A stretch of 64,000 nt of DNA, from the NCBI GenBank assembly GCA_951799405.1, contig OX637342.1:17469298-17533297 (forward strand). Direction: 5' to 3'. Below, piece after piece: positions 1 to 10,039 of the stretch. Every line of letters starts with the position of its first letter. The stretch's first letter is position 1. Origin of the DNA: Agapetus fuscipes. Its lineage: Eukaryota > Arthropoda > Insecta > Trichoptera > Glossosomatidae. Position numbers and translations under genes: made by a program. The notes under the pieces were generated by a model, which made no database searches, was not told the DNA's origin, and saw only the letters and a program-made list of their open reading frames with translations.

Positions 1-150
1 AAGTTGCAGGGCTTATATTCATTTGACGTTTGGGTTTTAATTTTTAATTATACATGCAGCATTAGTAAGCGAGAACTTACGTGTACTATCTATTTGTAGG
101 CATGCATTTAATATGGATTTTAAATGTTAAAATATTTTGTATCTTAGAGT
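1..150 (+). repeat. Family A repeat (LINE1 3' end), cut by window edge
   Basis: This matches the second half of the dispersed family A: gttgcagggctta, a cattTGA..gggtttt block, a catgcagcat block and the conserved tail region ending in ttgtatcttagag. The head is missing because the window starts inside the copy. It is a degenerate copy with no coding capacity. Confidence 0.75.
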
Positions 151-168
151 TCTGAATTCTTTTATGCC

Positions 169-350
169 TTAGAGCCCGATCCCACTTGTCGGGTGTCGGA
201 TCCGTATATTGATCGGAGGTTCCAGTAGCAGAAAATTATGTATGGAGCAATTCACACTTGTCGGAAACCGACTTTGTCCGAAATGCCATTCAACTGGAAC
301 CTCCGATGAATATACGGATCCGACACCCGACAAGTGGGAACGGGCTCTAA
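169..350. mobile_element. Foldback MITE, 58-bp inverted arms
   Basis: The arms 169-226 and 293-350 are inverted copies of each other with only a couple of mismatches. Both ends read TTAGAGCCCG and its complement. The 66-bp middle itself contains a shorter cttgtcgg/ccgac inverted motif. There is no ORF. The superfamily is unclear: TTA/TAA at the tips could be part of the TIR or a Harbinger-type target site. Confidence 0.8.
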
Positions 351-984
351 GACGTCTTCATTGAAGGCAATATAAAAACCGATAAAAAAAAATACTGGGA
401 TTTTTTTTATTTTCTCAACAAATTTTAGAAGAGAGATAATTTTTGGTATTATTGTTTTGTCTGACAACTTACATATCTTCAGCAATGAAATTTTATGATT
501 ATCAGTAGGTTATTTTTAGCTAATCAACTAATGCACAAGTTTTGGAAAAGAAAATAAAAACGTAGACTATTTTGCTTACACATGTAAAATGTATAAATAC
601 TTCAATAACATTTAGTAAAATGTGCAGGAGACGAGTTTTAGTGAAAATGTGCACTTTTTTAAACCATCATAACTTCTAAACTAGACGAGATATTTTTGAT
701 CTGTAAAAACTGTTTATCTTCTTTTATTGATATTTATTTAATGTGTAGTATTGTGAACAACGTATGTGGAGCTTCCGTGGTTTATGCTCGCACTTTTATG
801 TGCATCCCATATTTATTACACTTGATATCTCAGTAACTATGAGTCCGAGGACTCCAATATTATTACCACTTATAGAACAGCTAATTATAATAATTTCTGC
901 ATTATTAACTCAAAAACGCAAAAAAGTGGACTTCCGTTGTTTATGCTCTAAGTTACAGATATTAAAACAGGTAGGTGTACGCTA
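351..984. other. AT-rich spacer, nothing recognised
   Basis: Only short AT-rich open frames are present on either strand, with no domain, repeat family or RNA gene that I can support. Confidence 0.5.
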
Positions 985-1040
985 AACGCTGCTAAGCTTC
1001 ACGTATAGTGTAACTTCTTGCCGCAAGGGGTTGCATGTAA
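985..1040 (-). repeat. SINE C 3' tail fragment
   Basis: The words agcttcacgtatagtgtaac and cttgccgcaaggggttgcat are the reverse complement of the conserved SINE C end (ccttcggggataacgcaggc followed by aagttacactatatgtg). Only the last ~55 bp of the element are kept. Confidence 0.65.
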
Positions 1041-1330
1041 TGAGTGGAGCCAACGTCACCTCACATGCACATTAACTTTGCAACTCCTTCCGTATGAGTC
1101 TGACACTGCACGCTGTAAAAACTTGGTTCACTTTTGCCAATACCACCCCGTAACAGGGAAAGGCGACGGGGGTTGCAAAATTTATGTTCATGTGAGGCTT
1201 GGTTTATTTCGTATGCACACATGCAGCATGCACAAACGCGAATAAACATGTGCCTGTTTGTGGGCATGCATTTCATATGAGCATTAAATTTCAGAACATT
1301 ATTGTAACCTAGATTATAGATAAAGACATT
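1041..1330 (+). repeat. Family A repeat, diverged copy
   Basis: Contains the head signature (gctgtaaaaacttggttcac), the ccaataccacc..aacagggaaagg block, the gcacacatgcagcatgc block and a short tail ..aacctagattatagata. The first ~50 bases hold an extra piece of A-like sequence in the other orientation (cacatgcacattaactttgcaactcc), so the copy is rearranged. Confidence 0.7.
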
Positions 1331-1429
1331 CAATATTAATGTTTCAACTTTTAAGATACGCAATTTTTTGTTCAAAGCTGTTTTGATTAAATTTAGTCTC
1401 TAATAAATATTTAAAAATAGAAATGGTAA

Positions 1430-1520
1430 AACATGGTTTTAATTCACTTTATTCTTTTTGTTTTTGCTCGAACATTTTCGCCTAATGAGGCATCTTCAGG
1501 AGCAGAATGGTTACCTAATG
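1430..1520 (-). repeat. Hairpin repeat P (CTGAAGAT..GAAA motif)
   Basis: On the minus strand the order is CTGAAGA, T, GCCT, catt, AGGC, GAAA. The left flank (aattcactttatt) is shared with the copy near 38.65 kb, and a decayed relative lies near 42.8 kb, so this is a dispersed repeat. The function of the hairpin is unknown. Confidence 0.55.
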
Positions 1521-1834
1521 GTTAGTCTCTAATATTTTTTCAACACAATTGATAACAAATATATCTCTCTGAAAAAACATTATTAAATTCCTTATTGAAA
1601 CGTTTTCCTATCTACTTAGGTATATCAAATGTCCCATGTATAAGAAGAACAAAGCATAAGACGATATTTTTTTTCTCTTTCGCTAATCCTGACCTGTGTC
1701 AAACACAGATAGTGACCTACTGTCAACCATAGAGAGAGATGATCAAACTCTTTTTTGTGCCCTCTTTCAAAATTACTACAGCCCTCAAATATTGTTTCAA
1801 AAAACGACTTTAGTTAAATTTGCGTCTTAAGATA
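1521..1834. other. AT-rich spacer
   Basis: No gene, repeat family or RNA was recognised in this stretch. Confidence 0.4.
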
Positions 1835-2070
1835 TCAGCTCAACAGATAGTTAAGTTGGTAGAGTGCTTGCATTCTATGCCGACAGCTCGTCTTAGAATC
1901 ACACCGAGGGTGTCAGAAAAGATTTCCCCGGCAGGGTTTACTCAGCCTTCACAAAAAAAGAGTACAAGCCCGCTCGGGAGCTGGGAAACCTCCACTTCAA
2001 TGGAAGTGGGTGGCGTAAGGCTGGCCCCCTTACTTGTAAAAATAAATAGGGACCATTCGCTACAAACGTT
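1835..2070 (+). repeat. SINE C copy
   Basis: The tRNA-like head is degraded but readable (agttggtagagtgcttgcat, then tatgccgacagctcg). It is followed by the body landmarks ccgagggtgtcag, actcagccttcacaa, gggagctgggaaacc and acttgtaaaaataaatagg. It lacks the usual end and runs straight into the 5S-headed SINE B. Confidence 0.8.
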
Positions 2071-2073
2071 TTT

Positions 2074-2192
2074 GTCAACGACGTTAGCCATGTTGAAAGC
2101 ACCGGTTCCCATAGATCACCGAAGTTAAGCAACATTGGGCGTGGTCAGTGCTTGGATGGGTAACCGCTCAGGTACACCGCGTGTCGTTGGCA
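2074..2192 (+). pseudogene. 5S rRNA-derived SINE head
   Basis: The segment is ~119 bp, the size of a full 5S rRNA. Signature stretches are gatcaccgaagttaagcaac and tgcttggatgggtaaccgct, which cover the box A and box C internal promoter regions of 5S genes. The 3' end reads cgttggcat and pairs with gtcaacg at the start, as in the 5S terminal stem. It continues without a T-run terminator into a tRNA-like unit, so it is a SINE promoter, not a working rRNA gene. Confidence 0.85.
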
Positions 2193-2485
2193 TCTTGGAC
2201 CGGTCCGTAGTCCGTAGTGGCAACACTTCGGACTCGTAATTGGAAGGTTGTGGATTCGGATCCCGGCGGAGCACATAAATATACCATTTATATTTCGAAT
2301 GTGCTCTTCGCTGGGTTGAAAAATTCATAAACCTTTACCAATGACCGGTCACCAAAGGTCCATCCAGCCTTACAGCAACTGGATCTTGCTTGAGTATTGG
2401 CTCGTACACCTCTGCGGCACTACAACAAGTGTCATAGACCCCTAGAGTCTCTAGAATCTAGGGAGTCTCCCGCACAGGATTTCTT
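2074..2485 (+). repeat. Chimeric 5S rRNA-tRNA SINE B with tail type 2
   Basis: Order: a 5S rRNA-like head (2074-2192), a tRNA-like head with box A (tccgtagtgg) and box B (ggattcggatccc) at 2202-2274, the SINE B body (gctcttcgctgggttg ... ggtccatccagccttac), then the type-2 tail (cctctgcggcactacaacaa, gggagtctcccgcacagga). A second 5S-headed copy with the same junction lies at 56,570-56,986 on the minus strand, so the fusion is a mobile unit rather than a chance neighbour. The internal pol III promoters of both heads are recognisable. Confidence 0.85.
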
Positions 2486-2820
2486 AAAAAAAACAATAGG
2501 GTTTTACCATTTTTGATTTTTTTTTTCAGTTTTCTATCTGTCCAATTACTTAAATACCATCATTTGAGTTTGGAAAAACACGTGAATATTTTATAAAAAA
2601 ATATTGAGGCATCCTGCTCAAATGTCCGGATGTAATTGAATGAATGTCGGTAGACAGAAATTTTCCGGACAATTCGGCTCTCCGGTCTTTTCGGAACGGC
2701 TTCCTTAAGCCTAGGGCTGTTTAGAACGGCATAGTGGCAAAACGACACATGAAATAACGTCACATAACAGAATGCCAAATGACAGAGCAACATGTAACAA
2801 AACATCACAACAGTAGGTAC
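2486..2820. other. Spacer
   Basis: Low-complexity AT-rich sequence plus short words related to atgtcattttgtcatgtgtcg strings seen again near 3.4 kb and 42.55 kb. No gene was recognised. Confidence 0.35.
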
Positions 2821-3085
2821 ATAAGTTCCTTGACTTTTAGGTTGGTATGCGGCTGACCACCCATGCTGTAAAAAAGGTTCACTTTGCCAATGTCACCCCT
2901 GTTTCAGGGAAGGACGGCAAGAATTGCAGGGTGTATGTCCGTTTGAGATTTGGGTTTTTATGTTGTATGTAGGTTCACATGCGGCATGCGCAAGCACGAA
3001 ATTGTGCGTGTCTGCTTGTGAGAATGCATATAATATGAATCACCAATGTAACATATCTTTGCAACTTAGATTAAATTAGATAAGA
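2821..3085 (+). repeat. Family A repeat, near full length
   Basis: Starts at the recurrent family A boundary (ccttgacttttaggttggta), includes ctgaccacccatgctgt, ctttgccaatgtcacccctg and acatgcggcatgcgcaagc, and ends ttgcaacttagattaaatta. Confidence 0.85.
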
Positions 3086-3179
3086 CATCACATAACTAAA
3101 CATCACTATGAAAAAAAAGCAAGGACAAAAAATTACATACAATAAACGGTGCATGAAAAAACATCACAAACATTTATTT

Positions 3180-3250
3180 TGCTTTCACACGCCATGTGCA
3201 ACTCCTCCGGAGATAACACGGTTAGAAGTTGCATCTTATGTGCAGCTTAG
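3180..3250 (+). repeat. SINE C tail fragment
   Basis: The words cgccatgtgcaactcctccg, gagataacacggttagaagt and gtgcagcttagtta match the last 70 bp of SINE C. Confidence 0.65.
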
Positions 3251-4326
3251 TTAGTTATTTTTATAATCTACTACTGATAATCGGGGGTGCTTATTATTTT
3301 ATAAGCTTTACCAAACAATGTAGACATGAGTTCCATTTTCTCATGTCTCTTATGCCGCGCTTTTTTTGTCATACAGTTTTCCGTTATGTGATGTTTTGTC
3401 ATTGTAATGTTATGCCATGTGTTGTTCTGTCATGTGTCGTTTAGTCAATATGTTGTTCTTCCATGGATCTCCTTAAGCCTACGGGTAGACAAAATCGATG
3501 TTTTTCCAGAAAAAAAACTGTTAGGCCAAATGGCGACTCTGGATTAGAAGAGATCATGGATTGCCTCAGTAAAAGGCCTCACATTTAGCCGAAAGACATG
3601 TCTATCTAAATTGATCTTAACAATGTGTCTGGCAATCTGATTTAATAATCATTGGCACAGTAAATATCTCATTGGTAAAACTTCTATGTAGGTAGATACT
3701 ATTCCAAATTATTTATAGCTATTGCAGAAAAAATAAGTACCCAATACCTGGTTTTTGGTTAAAACTCGTACTCGAGTAAATGAATTTCTAAAGATGATGG
3801 GTGTGTGTATTGGCATTGAGAAGATACATTTAAAATAAATAATGTAAAAATGAAGTATTTTCCACGAGTTGATTTATTTCCTCGGGCGCTTTTGGTGTTA
3901 TCACACCATTGTCAATATAAAAAACTCTTGGTTATTTTATTGTTCTCTTGATAATGATCTTATAACAGCAAAAGCGCTTAAAGAAATGACCCAACCTTTG
4001 AAGAAAACCTTTGTGTTTTATTGTTACATTGTTAAAGTAAGAAAAAGTTAAGGCTGTTTATGGACAGCGGTTGGTGTAAGGCTGCTTCCTCAAGTGTGAA
4101 TATGATAAGGTACCTCAAACTATCCCTCATGTGACGCAAGTTAAGAAATTAAATTAAAATAAACCATGCCACAAAAAAGAGTTATGGTAATAATTGAAAA
4201 AATTAACGACACGAGTAAGTTATTTTTCATTATGATACGCAAGAGTAGACATTCCTCTATTAACTGAGATGAAGGCTTAGATTCAAAACCTAAAAGTCGA
4301 CGCTATGGTCAAGTGGACAAAGCTAT
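3251..4326. other. AT-rich spacer with a SINE C scrap
   Basis: No gene was recognised. A ~35-bp scrap near 4068-4105 (cggttggtgtaaggctgc) resembles the SINE C body. The rest is AT-rich. Confidence 0.4.
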
Positions 4327-4680
4327 TGTCGCGAACTTGAAATACATGCGCTTATACACGCATACATCATATGACGGACTATGAAATCAAAATGACTACG
4401 CACACATATGCACGTACTATAGAACCATCTAGGAGTAGTCCATGATTGTATTCGTGCCTTGGAATGACGTTCTAGTGATTGGGTGTGTACATAACGTTCT
4501 GGTGGTAGAATGATCTATTGAATGAGAGAAAGACCCCTCTGGTTCCCTATATAAGAGATCAAAATGGTACAGACAGTAGAGTCGCAAGAAAGCAACACCT
4601 ATAGACAGTGATTGTCAAGTTGTGAAATAAATTGTGAAAAATAAATACTCCAAAAATAAATTACGGCATTTTAAGTAACA
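4327..4680 (+). mobile_element. Solo LTR, TGTCGCG...TAACA
   Basis: This segment aligns with the reverse complement of 50,345-50,780: tgtcgcgaacttgaaatacatgcgc (versus tgttgtgaacttcgaatac), catcaaaatgactac-type words, then tatataagagatc followed by a caga..gtagagtcgc block, and gaaataaattgtgaaaaata near the end. The ends are TG..CA and a TATA box sits mid-element, so it is read as an LTR. No internal retroelement region adjoins it and no clear target duplication is visible. Confidence 0.6.
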
Positions 4681-4971
4681 AATTAACAGCAGAAAACGTA
4701 ACACCATATATTTTCTCAAACGGCAGAAAACCTTTCCGTAAAGTGAAAAGCAACGGCACAACAAAACAATAAGCTTAAGGTCAGAGGCGTGCACAATGCA
4801 CATAGCTCTAAAGGTAAGTAGATCGATGTTACTGAAGCATATAGCATCCCTCGGGTGGCAAAGAATATTCTTCATTCCTTCAGGAACATGGAAAACCCTC
4901 GCTTTTTAAATGATAAGATTATAAAAGCTCCTTTTATGACAACCGCCATTTTATGATTTTATTTTTTCTTC

Positions 4972-5450
4972 GTCCGGTCCGTAGTTAAGTGGTAACACTT
5001 CGGACTCTGAATGGAAGGTTGTGGGTTCGAATCCCAGCGGAGCACAAAAAATATTTCATTTATATTTTCAAATTTGCTCTTCGCCGGGTTGAAAAATTCA
5101 TACACCTTTACCAATGACCGGTCCCCAAAGGTCCATCCAGCCTTACAGCAAGTGGGTCTTGCTTGAGAATTGGCGCTTTGTAGCGACGACGACCAAGCTC
5201 GTAAAAAGGTCGAAAGCAATATTGGTAGAATGCTTGCATTCCATGCCGAGAGCAAGGGTTCGATTTCAAGGTTTAAACAGCCTTCACAAGAAATGAGAAC
5301 CAACCCCTCCGGAAGCTAGGAAACTCCCACTTCAACTGAAAGAGATTGGTGTGAGGCTGGCCCTCTTACCCGTAAAAATAAATAGGTCCCGAATCGCCAC
5401 ATGTGACCCCTTCGGGGATAACGCAGGCAAGAAGTTACAGATGCTAGTAC
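4972..5450 (+). repeat. SINE B-SINE C dimer
   Basis: A SINE B unit (tRNA head 4975-5045 with box B ggttcgaatccc, body to ~5207) continues through gaccaagctcgtaaaaa into a SINE C unit (head agaatgcttgcattccatgc, body with ccggaagctaggaaac, end cttcggggataacgcaggca). The same B-to-C junction is present on the minus strand at 7,195-7,600, which argues that the dimer spread as one element. Confidence 0.8.
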
Positions 5451-5810
5451 ATGGATACATTAATCAGGCAAACGCTGAAGGCAAAACAATTAATTTAATT
5501 TCTGCAATTTGGCACAGACCTAATGAATTAAAAATATGCAAAAAAACATGTCGGTTCGTTAAGATATCGTCGGTAATACATCATAATTTATTATTATTTA
5601 AATCAAAATGACCACATCATAAAAAACATTAGACACGAACTTTTAATCTATTTTAAATAAACGATTGGTGTAAGTTTGACTTTTGTTTATTTATTGACTT
5701 ACTTGTAAAACTCTTGATTGAATACGCTCAAGTAATAGACCTCAAAAATTAGCATGGAACATGTACCTACATTTTTTTCTGATACAAGGAATTGATTTAC
5801 TTAATTAATA
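5451..5810. other. AT-rich spacer
   Basis: Nothing recognisable. The short open frame that runs out of the SINE C end here has no domain. Confidence 0.4.
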
Positions 5811-5852
5811 GGCTTGTATGCGGCTGACCACCCATACTGTAAAATTGGCAAC
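5811..5852 (+). repeat. Family A head fragment
   Basis: The sequence aggcttgtatgcggctgacc followed by acccatactgtaaaa is the first ~40 bp of family A. The remainder is absent. Confidence 0.6.
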
Positions 5853-5929
5853 AATTATCTTGAAGTGAATTTTTTTTAGAAGAAACGTTAAAACACATAC
5901 AGATACAGAAAAAAAATTGTGTTACCTTT

Positions 5930-6178
5930 ATCAGGAATCCTGTGCGGGAGACTTCCTAGATTTCAGAGAATTAGGAGGAACACTTGCTGTAGAGCCGCAG
6001 AGGTGTAGTCGTTGCTTATCGACTTACCAGGAGTTTCGAATTCACGCAAAGTTTTATATTGTTGTATTTCGTGGAACACTCAAGACACACCTTTTCAAAA
6101 GTTTTATCCGTACTCGGACAGGGTACTTGAAGAGTGACACACATAAAAACAGCACTCTCTTATCATGTGTAATATAAA
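5930..6178 (+). pseudogene. Tail type 2 fragment plus L2/CR1-like LINE 3' end
   Basis: Bases 5934-6012 repeat the reverse complement of SINE tail type 2 (cctgtgcgggagacttccta ... gccgcagaggtgta). From ~6066 the plus frame reads FRGTLKTHLFKSFIR, which matches the FKGALKTHLYKKSYP end of the LINE at 41.2 kb. It is followed by a 3' UTR (ttgaagagtgacacacataa, aacagcactctct) of the same type. Only the last few codons survive. Confidence 0.6.
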
Positions 6179-6231
6179 ATGAATTAACTTACTTTTTCTG
6201 TTATAACGCCTTTGTGGGGTAAAAGTTCCGA

Positions 6232-6404
6232 CAACCGTCGGTAGATCTTACCGTATTTATTTGAAGATAGGACGCAACTAAACATGGTGGCGTATCAACA
6301 GCTGATCCATTTTTTATGGAGCAAATATCAGTTGTTTCGGCACCGCCATGTTTTATTTCGTCCTATCTTCAAGTAGGTACGGTAGGATCTACCGACGGCC
6401 GTTG
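6232..6404. mobile_element. Foldback MITE, ~75-bp arms
   Basis: The left arm (caaccgtcggtagatctta, ttgaagataggacg, acatggtggc) and the right arm are imperfect inverted copies that fold through a short centre near 6310. There is no ORF. Confidence 0.75.
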
Positions 6405-6867
6405 AGATTTCTACCTTTGGATTTGAATTTGGGATCGCGCTATAGACGCGGTGTGCAAGGTATCATATATTTTCAAATCCTGTATTTATTCAAAATCATA
6501 AGATTTTCCTTGAATTGACCAATGAAAACAAAAGAAAACTCTTGAAATAATAGAACCGATAAATATTTTGCTGATCTAAATTCTTGATCTATGAAAGCAC
6601 CGTGGAATAACGAAGTGTGAGGTGGTACGCGAATGAAATGAAGACTTAGAAATAACAAACAAAGGAACATCTAAATATAAATATTATATTAGACAAAGAT
6701 TTTCTATGTAGCCTTAAAACAGATTGTACTTTTTAGAATGTGTTTTGAAAGAAAATCAACTTTAGTTAAAATAAATGGATAACATGATTACAGACCTGCA
6801 AGGCTTAAAATGAACGTGTTAAAAATTGGAACTAACGCTGCCATCTTGTATTACGTCATTTTTTATA
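6405..6867. other. AT-rich spacer
   Basis: No repeat family or coding signal was recognised. Confidence 0.4.
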
Positions 6868-7128
6868 GTAGGTAGTTCCTTGACTTATAGGTTGGTATGC
6901 GACTGACCACCTATACTGTAAAAAATGGTTCACTTTGCCAATGTCACCCCTGTTCCAGGGAAGGACGGCAAGAGTTGCAGGGCTTATGTTCATTTGAGAT
7001 TGGGTTTTTATATTGTAGGTCCACATGCGGCATGTGTTAGCGCGAATTATACATGTCTGCATGTGGGAATGCATTTAATATAAATCTTAAATGATATATA
7101 TCTTTGCAGCTTAGATTAGATTAGATTA
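6868..7128 (+). repeat. Family A repeat, full length
   Basis: Runs from ttccttgacttataggttgg to the tail cagcttagattagattagat. All landmarks are present: cactttgccaatgtcacccc, gggaaggacggcaagagttg and cacatgcggcatgtgttagc. The pentamer tail (GATTA)n is typical of a LINE-mobilised end. Confidence 0.9.
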
Positions 7129-7194
7129 GGTACAACGTGAAGTTAACTATTTTATCTAATTAGAATTCAGCGCATGTAGTGCAACTTTTTACAT

Positions 7195-7600
7195 GCATTA
7201 CCCCCGAAGGGGTCGTACGTGAAGATTCGGGACCTATGTATTTTTATAAGTAAGGGGGCCGGCCTCACGCTAACCACATCAGCTTATTTTGGGTTTGAAA
7301 TAAACACTGAAACAGGAAATCATTTCTGACACCCTCAGTTTGGATTGAACCCTTGCTCTCGGCATAGAATGCAAGTATTCTATGAACTGAGCTATTTACC
7401 GGAATTTTTACGAACTTGGTCATCGATACAAAGCGCCAATTTTCAAGCAAGACTCAAATGCTGTAAGGCTGGATGGACCTTTTTCAACCCAGCAAAGAGC
7501 ATATTTGAAAACATAAATGGTATTTTTTTGTGCTCTGACGGGATTCAAACCCACCACCTTCCATTAAGGAGCCTGAAACGTTTGCACTAGAGTCTAGACC
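7195..7600 (-). repeat. SINE B-SINE C dimer, second locus
   Basis: Read on the minus strand, a SINE B copy (box B region gggtttgaatcccg at ~7540, body to ~7430) passes through gaccaagttcgtaaaaatt into a SINE C head (aatagctcagttcatagaat) and body ending at cccttcgggggtaatgcatg. The joint is the same as at 4,972-5,450. Confidence 0.8.
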
Positions 7601-7603
7601 GTT

Positions 7604-8160
7604 TTGAATTCAAGTCAATCAGATATCAAAATCAAATTTCAGTTTTATTTTCATAACTTTTTTACGGTTATCGTCCTTCTGAACATTAAGGCTCATCTTG
7701 ACGCAATTTCCATCCACAGGAAAATACGTCTGAGAGTAAAATTTCAGATGCCATCTCACCGACGAGAATGGCAATCTTTGATTCGCGACTTAGGCCGTGT
7801 ACCTACGTTCTTCGCCAGTCTTCTTCGCTCTTATTCCAGCTGGTTTTTGCAGTCAAGATCCGAGGATAAGGAGACGAGATGGTTTGACGATCGTATCGGT
7901 GAATCTATACGAACACCATACGGTCTCTGCAAATGAAGACAGACTAAAAGCTGGAGATTTTTTCTAGCAACTACTTGTGTATAATTTTTTGGAAATATAA
8001 TGTGACTTTTGAATGTGATTTTGATTTAATTTTAAGCGAATGACTGGTATTTTAATTGATAATAATACAATTTTAATCATTCACGAAAAATACAGTTTTG
8101 TAAAAATAAAAAAAATAAAAATCGTATGGTGCAAAAATATATTAGTTCATTTTCACCGTA
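7604..8160. other. Spacer with an unassigned 110-codon ORF
   Basis: An open frame at 7604-7936 (+) has a moderately protein-like middle (IRDLGRVPTFFASLLRS) but no recognised domain, no splice context and repeat DNA on both sides. I do not call it a gene. Confidence 0.3.
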
Positions 8161-8164
8161 GGCG

Positions 8165-8290
8165 TTTTCTAAAGTGACGAACAAGCTAGCAGAGAGCTCT
8201 TGAGGCGTGATTCACACAAAAACAGCGCTCACCAAACAAATCATTACATTATTATTATTAATATTATTATTATTATTATTATTTATACAA
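8165..8290 (+). repeat. SINE B/LINE tail with (ATT)n
   Basis: Has agctcttgaggcgtgattca, cacaaaaacagcgctcacc and aaacaaatcatt followed by an ATT-rich run. This is tail type 1, shared by SINE B and the L2/CR1-like LINE at 41.1 kb; which one it came from cannot be told. Confidence 0.7.
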
Positions 8291-8544
8291 CTTAGATTAT
8301 GGTAGACCCACAAGGGCCACATGTAAGTTCACGGTTATACGGACTGCATTTACACTTAAAAAACTGTACAAATGCCTATTTAAAAGTGATATTTTCATAT
8401 AGGTAATAGATGAAAATGTGTATTTAATTTTTGTGAATTCATGTGAACAATTTTTAGCGTGTATAATAATCAGTACAAAAACATTTACAATGTGTAATTA
8501 TGCGAATTAATTTTCTCATTTTTTTTATCAATTTCTATTAAAAT

Positions 8545-8720
8545 AATAAATCTTTATTCCAGCCCGGTGACTCGGAGGTTGCAAAACGTGACCAGCCAAA
8601 AGATACTTATTATTTATAATGATACTTATTAAGAAAAAAAAAAAAAAAAAATAAACCGAGAAGGAAAAATAGAGAGAGAGAAAGAAAATAAAAACAAAGA
8701 AAGAAAATAAAAACAAAATA
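8545..8720 (-). repeat. SINE H: pyrimidine tract plus ggtcacgt-tail
   Basis: On the minus strand a long pyrimidine-rich tract (ttctttctctctctcta) is followed by gctggtcacgttttgcaacc, tccgagtcaccgggctgg and aataaagatt. The same order is found on the plus strand at 44,440-44,632 inside another repeat, so this is a short retroelement family. The head is not identified. Confidence 0.6.
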
Positions 8721-9205
8721 AGAATGTTTTGAAAGCACAAAGTTGATTGGATTCTGTATGACAATACATTTATTTTCATTTTTAGTTCAACTTAGGTACC
8801 ACATTTACTCAGAAAGTATGGTGACCACGTTAGTCAATACAAATTCGCTGCCTTCAAAGCGACCGCGGCGTGTCATATGGTTCCAAATAAAAAAACTGCG
8901 AGACGTCCTTAGACAGAGATGTGACTCTCTGATCAGATACGGACTCTATTCCAAGTCCAACAATTCGCAAATCTGTGTCTGAAGTATATAATTAATCGTG
9001 TATACTCGATTTCAGAGTTCACAAAAAAATGTATAGAAAGATAAGTCCTCACAAGAGGTGCTGTGTTAGTTTACTAACATTTTTTTCCCGTAAAAGTTTT
9101 ATAGAAAGTCTTTGTAAAATGATGAGATATTTTCCTGGAATGTTTATATTTATTATATTTTTAAGGGTATCTCTATTCACACAGTGAGAGTCCATTATAT
9201 ATTTT
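8721..9205. other. AT-rich spacer
   Basis: A short ORF (8743-8982) has no recognised domain. Nothing else was supported. Confidence 0.35.
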
Positions 9206-9207
9206 TA

Positions 9208-9435
9208 ATAATCTAATCTAATCTAATCTAAGTTGCAAAGATATGTAACACTGGGGATTCACATTACATGCATTCTCACTACCAGACACGTACAAGTTCG
9301 CGCTTGCGCATGCCGCATGTGGTCCTACAATATAAAAACCCGAATCTCACATGGACATTACACCCTGCAACTCTTTCCGACCTTCCCTGAAAACAGGGGT
9401 GACATATACAAACCTATAAGTCAAAGAACACTAGA
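9208..9435 (-). repeat. Family A repeat
   Basis: Minus-strand copy: the tail (taatctaatctaatctaag) is on the left and the head (ctataagtcaaag) on the right, with tgccgcatgtggtcctacaa and ccctgaaaacaggggtgaca between. Confidence 0.85.
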
Positions 9436-9479
9436 AGATGAAAACTGATATTTGAATCAATTGGTGGAAATTAATAATA

Positions 9480-9757
9480 TTAGGATGATTTATTTGGTGA
9501 GCGCTATTTTTGTGTGTACCACACCTTAAGAGCCCTCTGCGAGCTTGCTCGTCGCTATAGAAAGCACCAATTCTTAAGCAAGACCCAGTTGCTGTAGCGC
9601 TGGACGGGTCTTTGGTAAAGTTACATGAATTTTTCACTCAGCGAAGAGGATATTTGAAAATATAAATGGTATATTTTTGTGATCCGCTGGGATTTAAATC
9701 AACAACCTTCCATTTACGAGTCAGAAGTGTTAACCACTAGACTACGGACCGATAAGA
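9480..9757 (-). repeat. SINE B, tail type 1
   Basis: Left to right it shows the tail (attaggatgatttatttggt, gagcgctatttttgtgtgta), the body (agacccagttgctgtagcgc, cagcgaagaggatatttg) and the tRNA-like head (ccactagactacggaccg) of the minus strand. Confidence 0.8.
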
Positions 9758-10036
9758 ATTGTGAAATTAGTTTGAAAGTGATAAAGTTTGTTTTGTTGTT
9801 GTGGCATCTAGTACTACGGGGTGTAACTCTCGAAGAGCATATTTGTAAACATAAATGGTATATTTTTTGTACCGCTGGGATTTGAACCAACAACCTTTCA
9901 TTTACGAGTGAGAAGTGTTAACCACTAGACGACGGACTGATAAGCCAAACAAGCATCGGGATGACGAGTTGTGAAATTAGTTTGAAAGTGATAAAGTTTG
10001 TTTTGTTGTTGTGGCATCTATAGTACTACGGGGTGT
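9752..10036. repeat. Tandem duplication containing a truncated SINE B
   Basis: A ~70-bp sequence (ttgtgaaattagtttgaaag, tgataaagtttgttttgttg, tggcatcta..gtactacggg) occurs at ~9759-9826 and again at ~9970-10036. Between them is a truncated minus-strand SINE B (ctcgaagagcatatttgtaa ... accactagacgacggactga) next to the same gataag word. This fits a local duplication of about 210 bp. Confidence 0.75.
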
Positions 10037-10039
10037 AGC

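Noticed and set aside
7604..7936. 110-residue gene
   Set aside because: No domain and repeats on both sides; kept only as an unassigned ORF.
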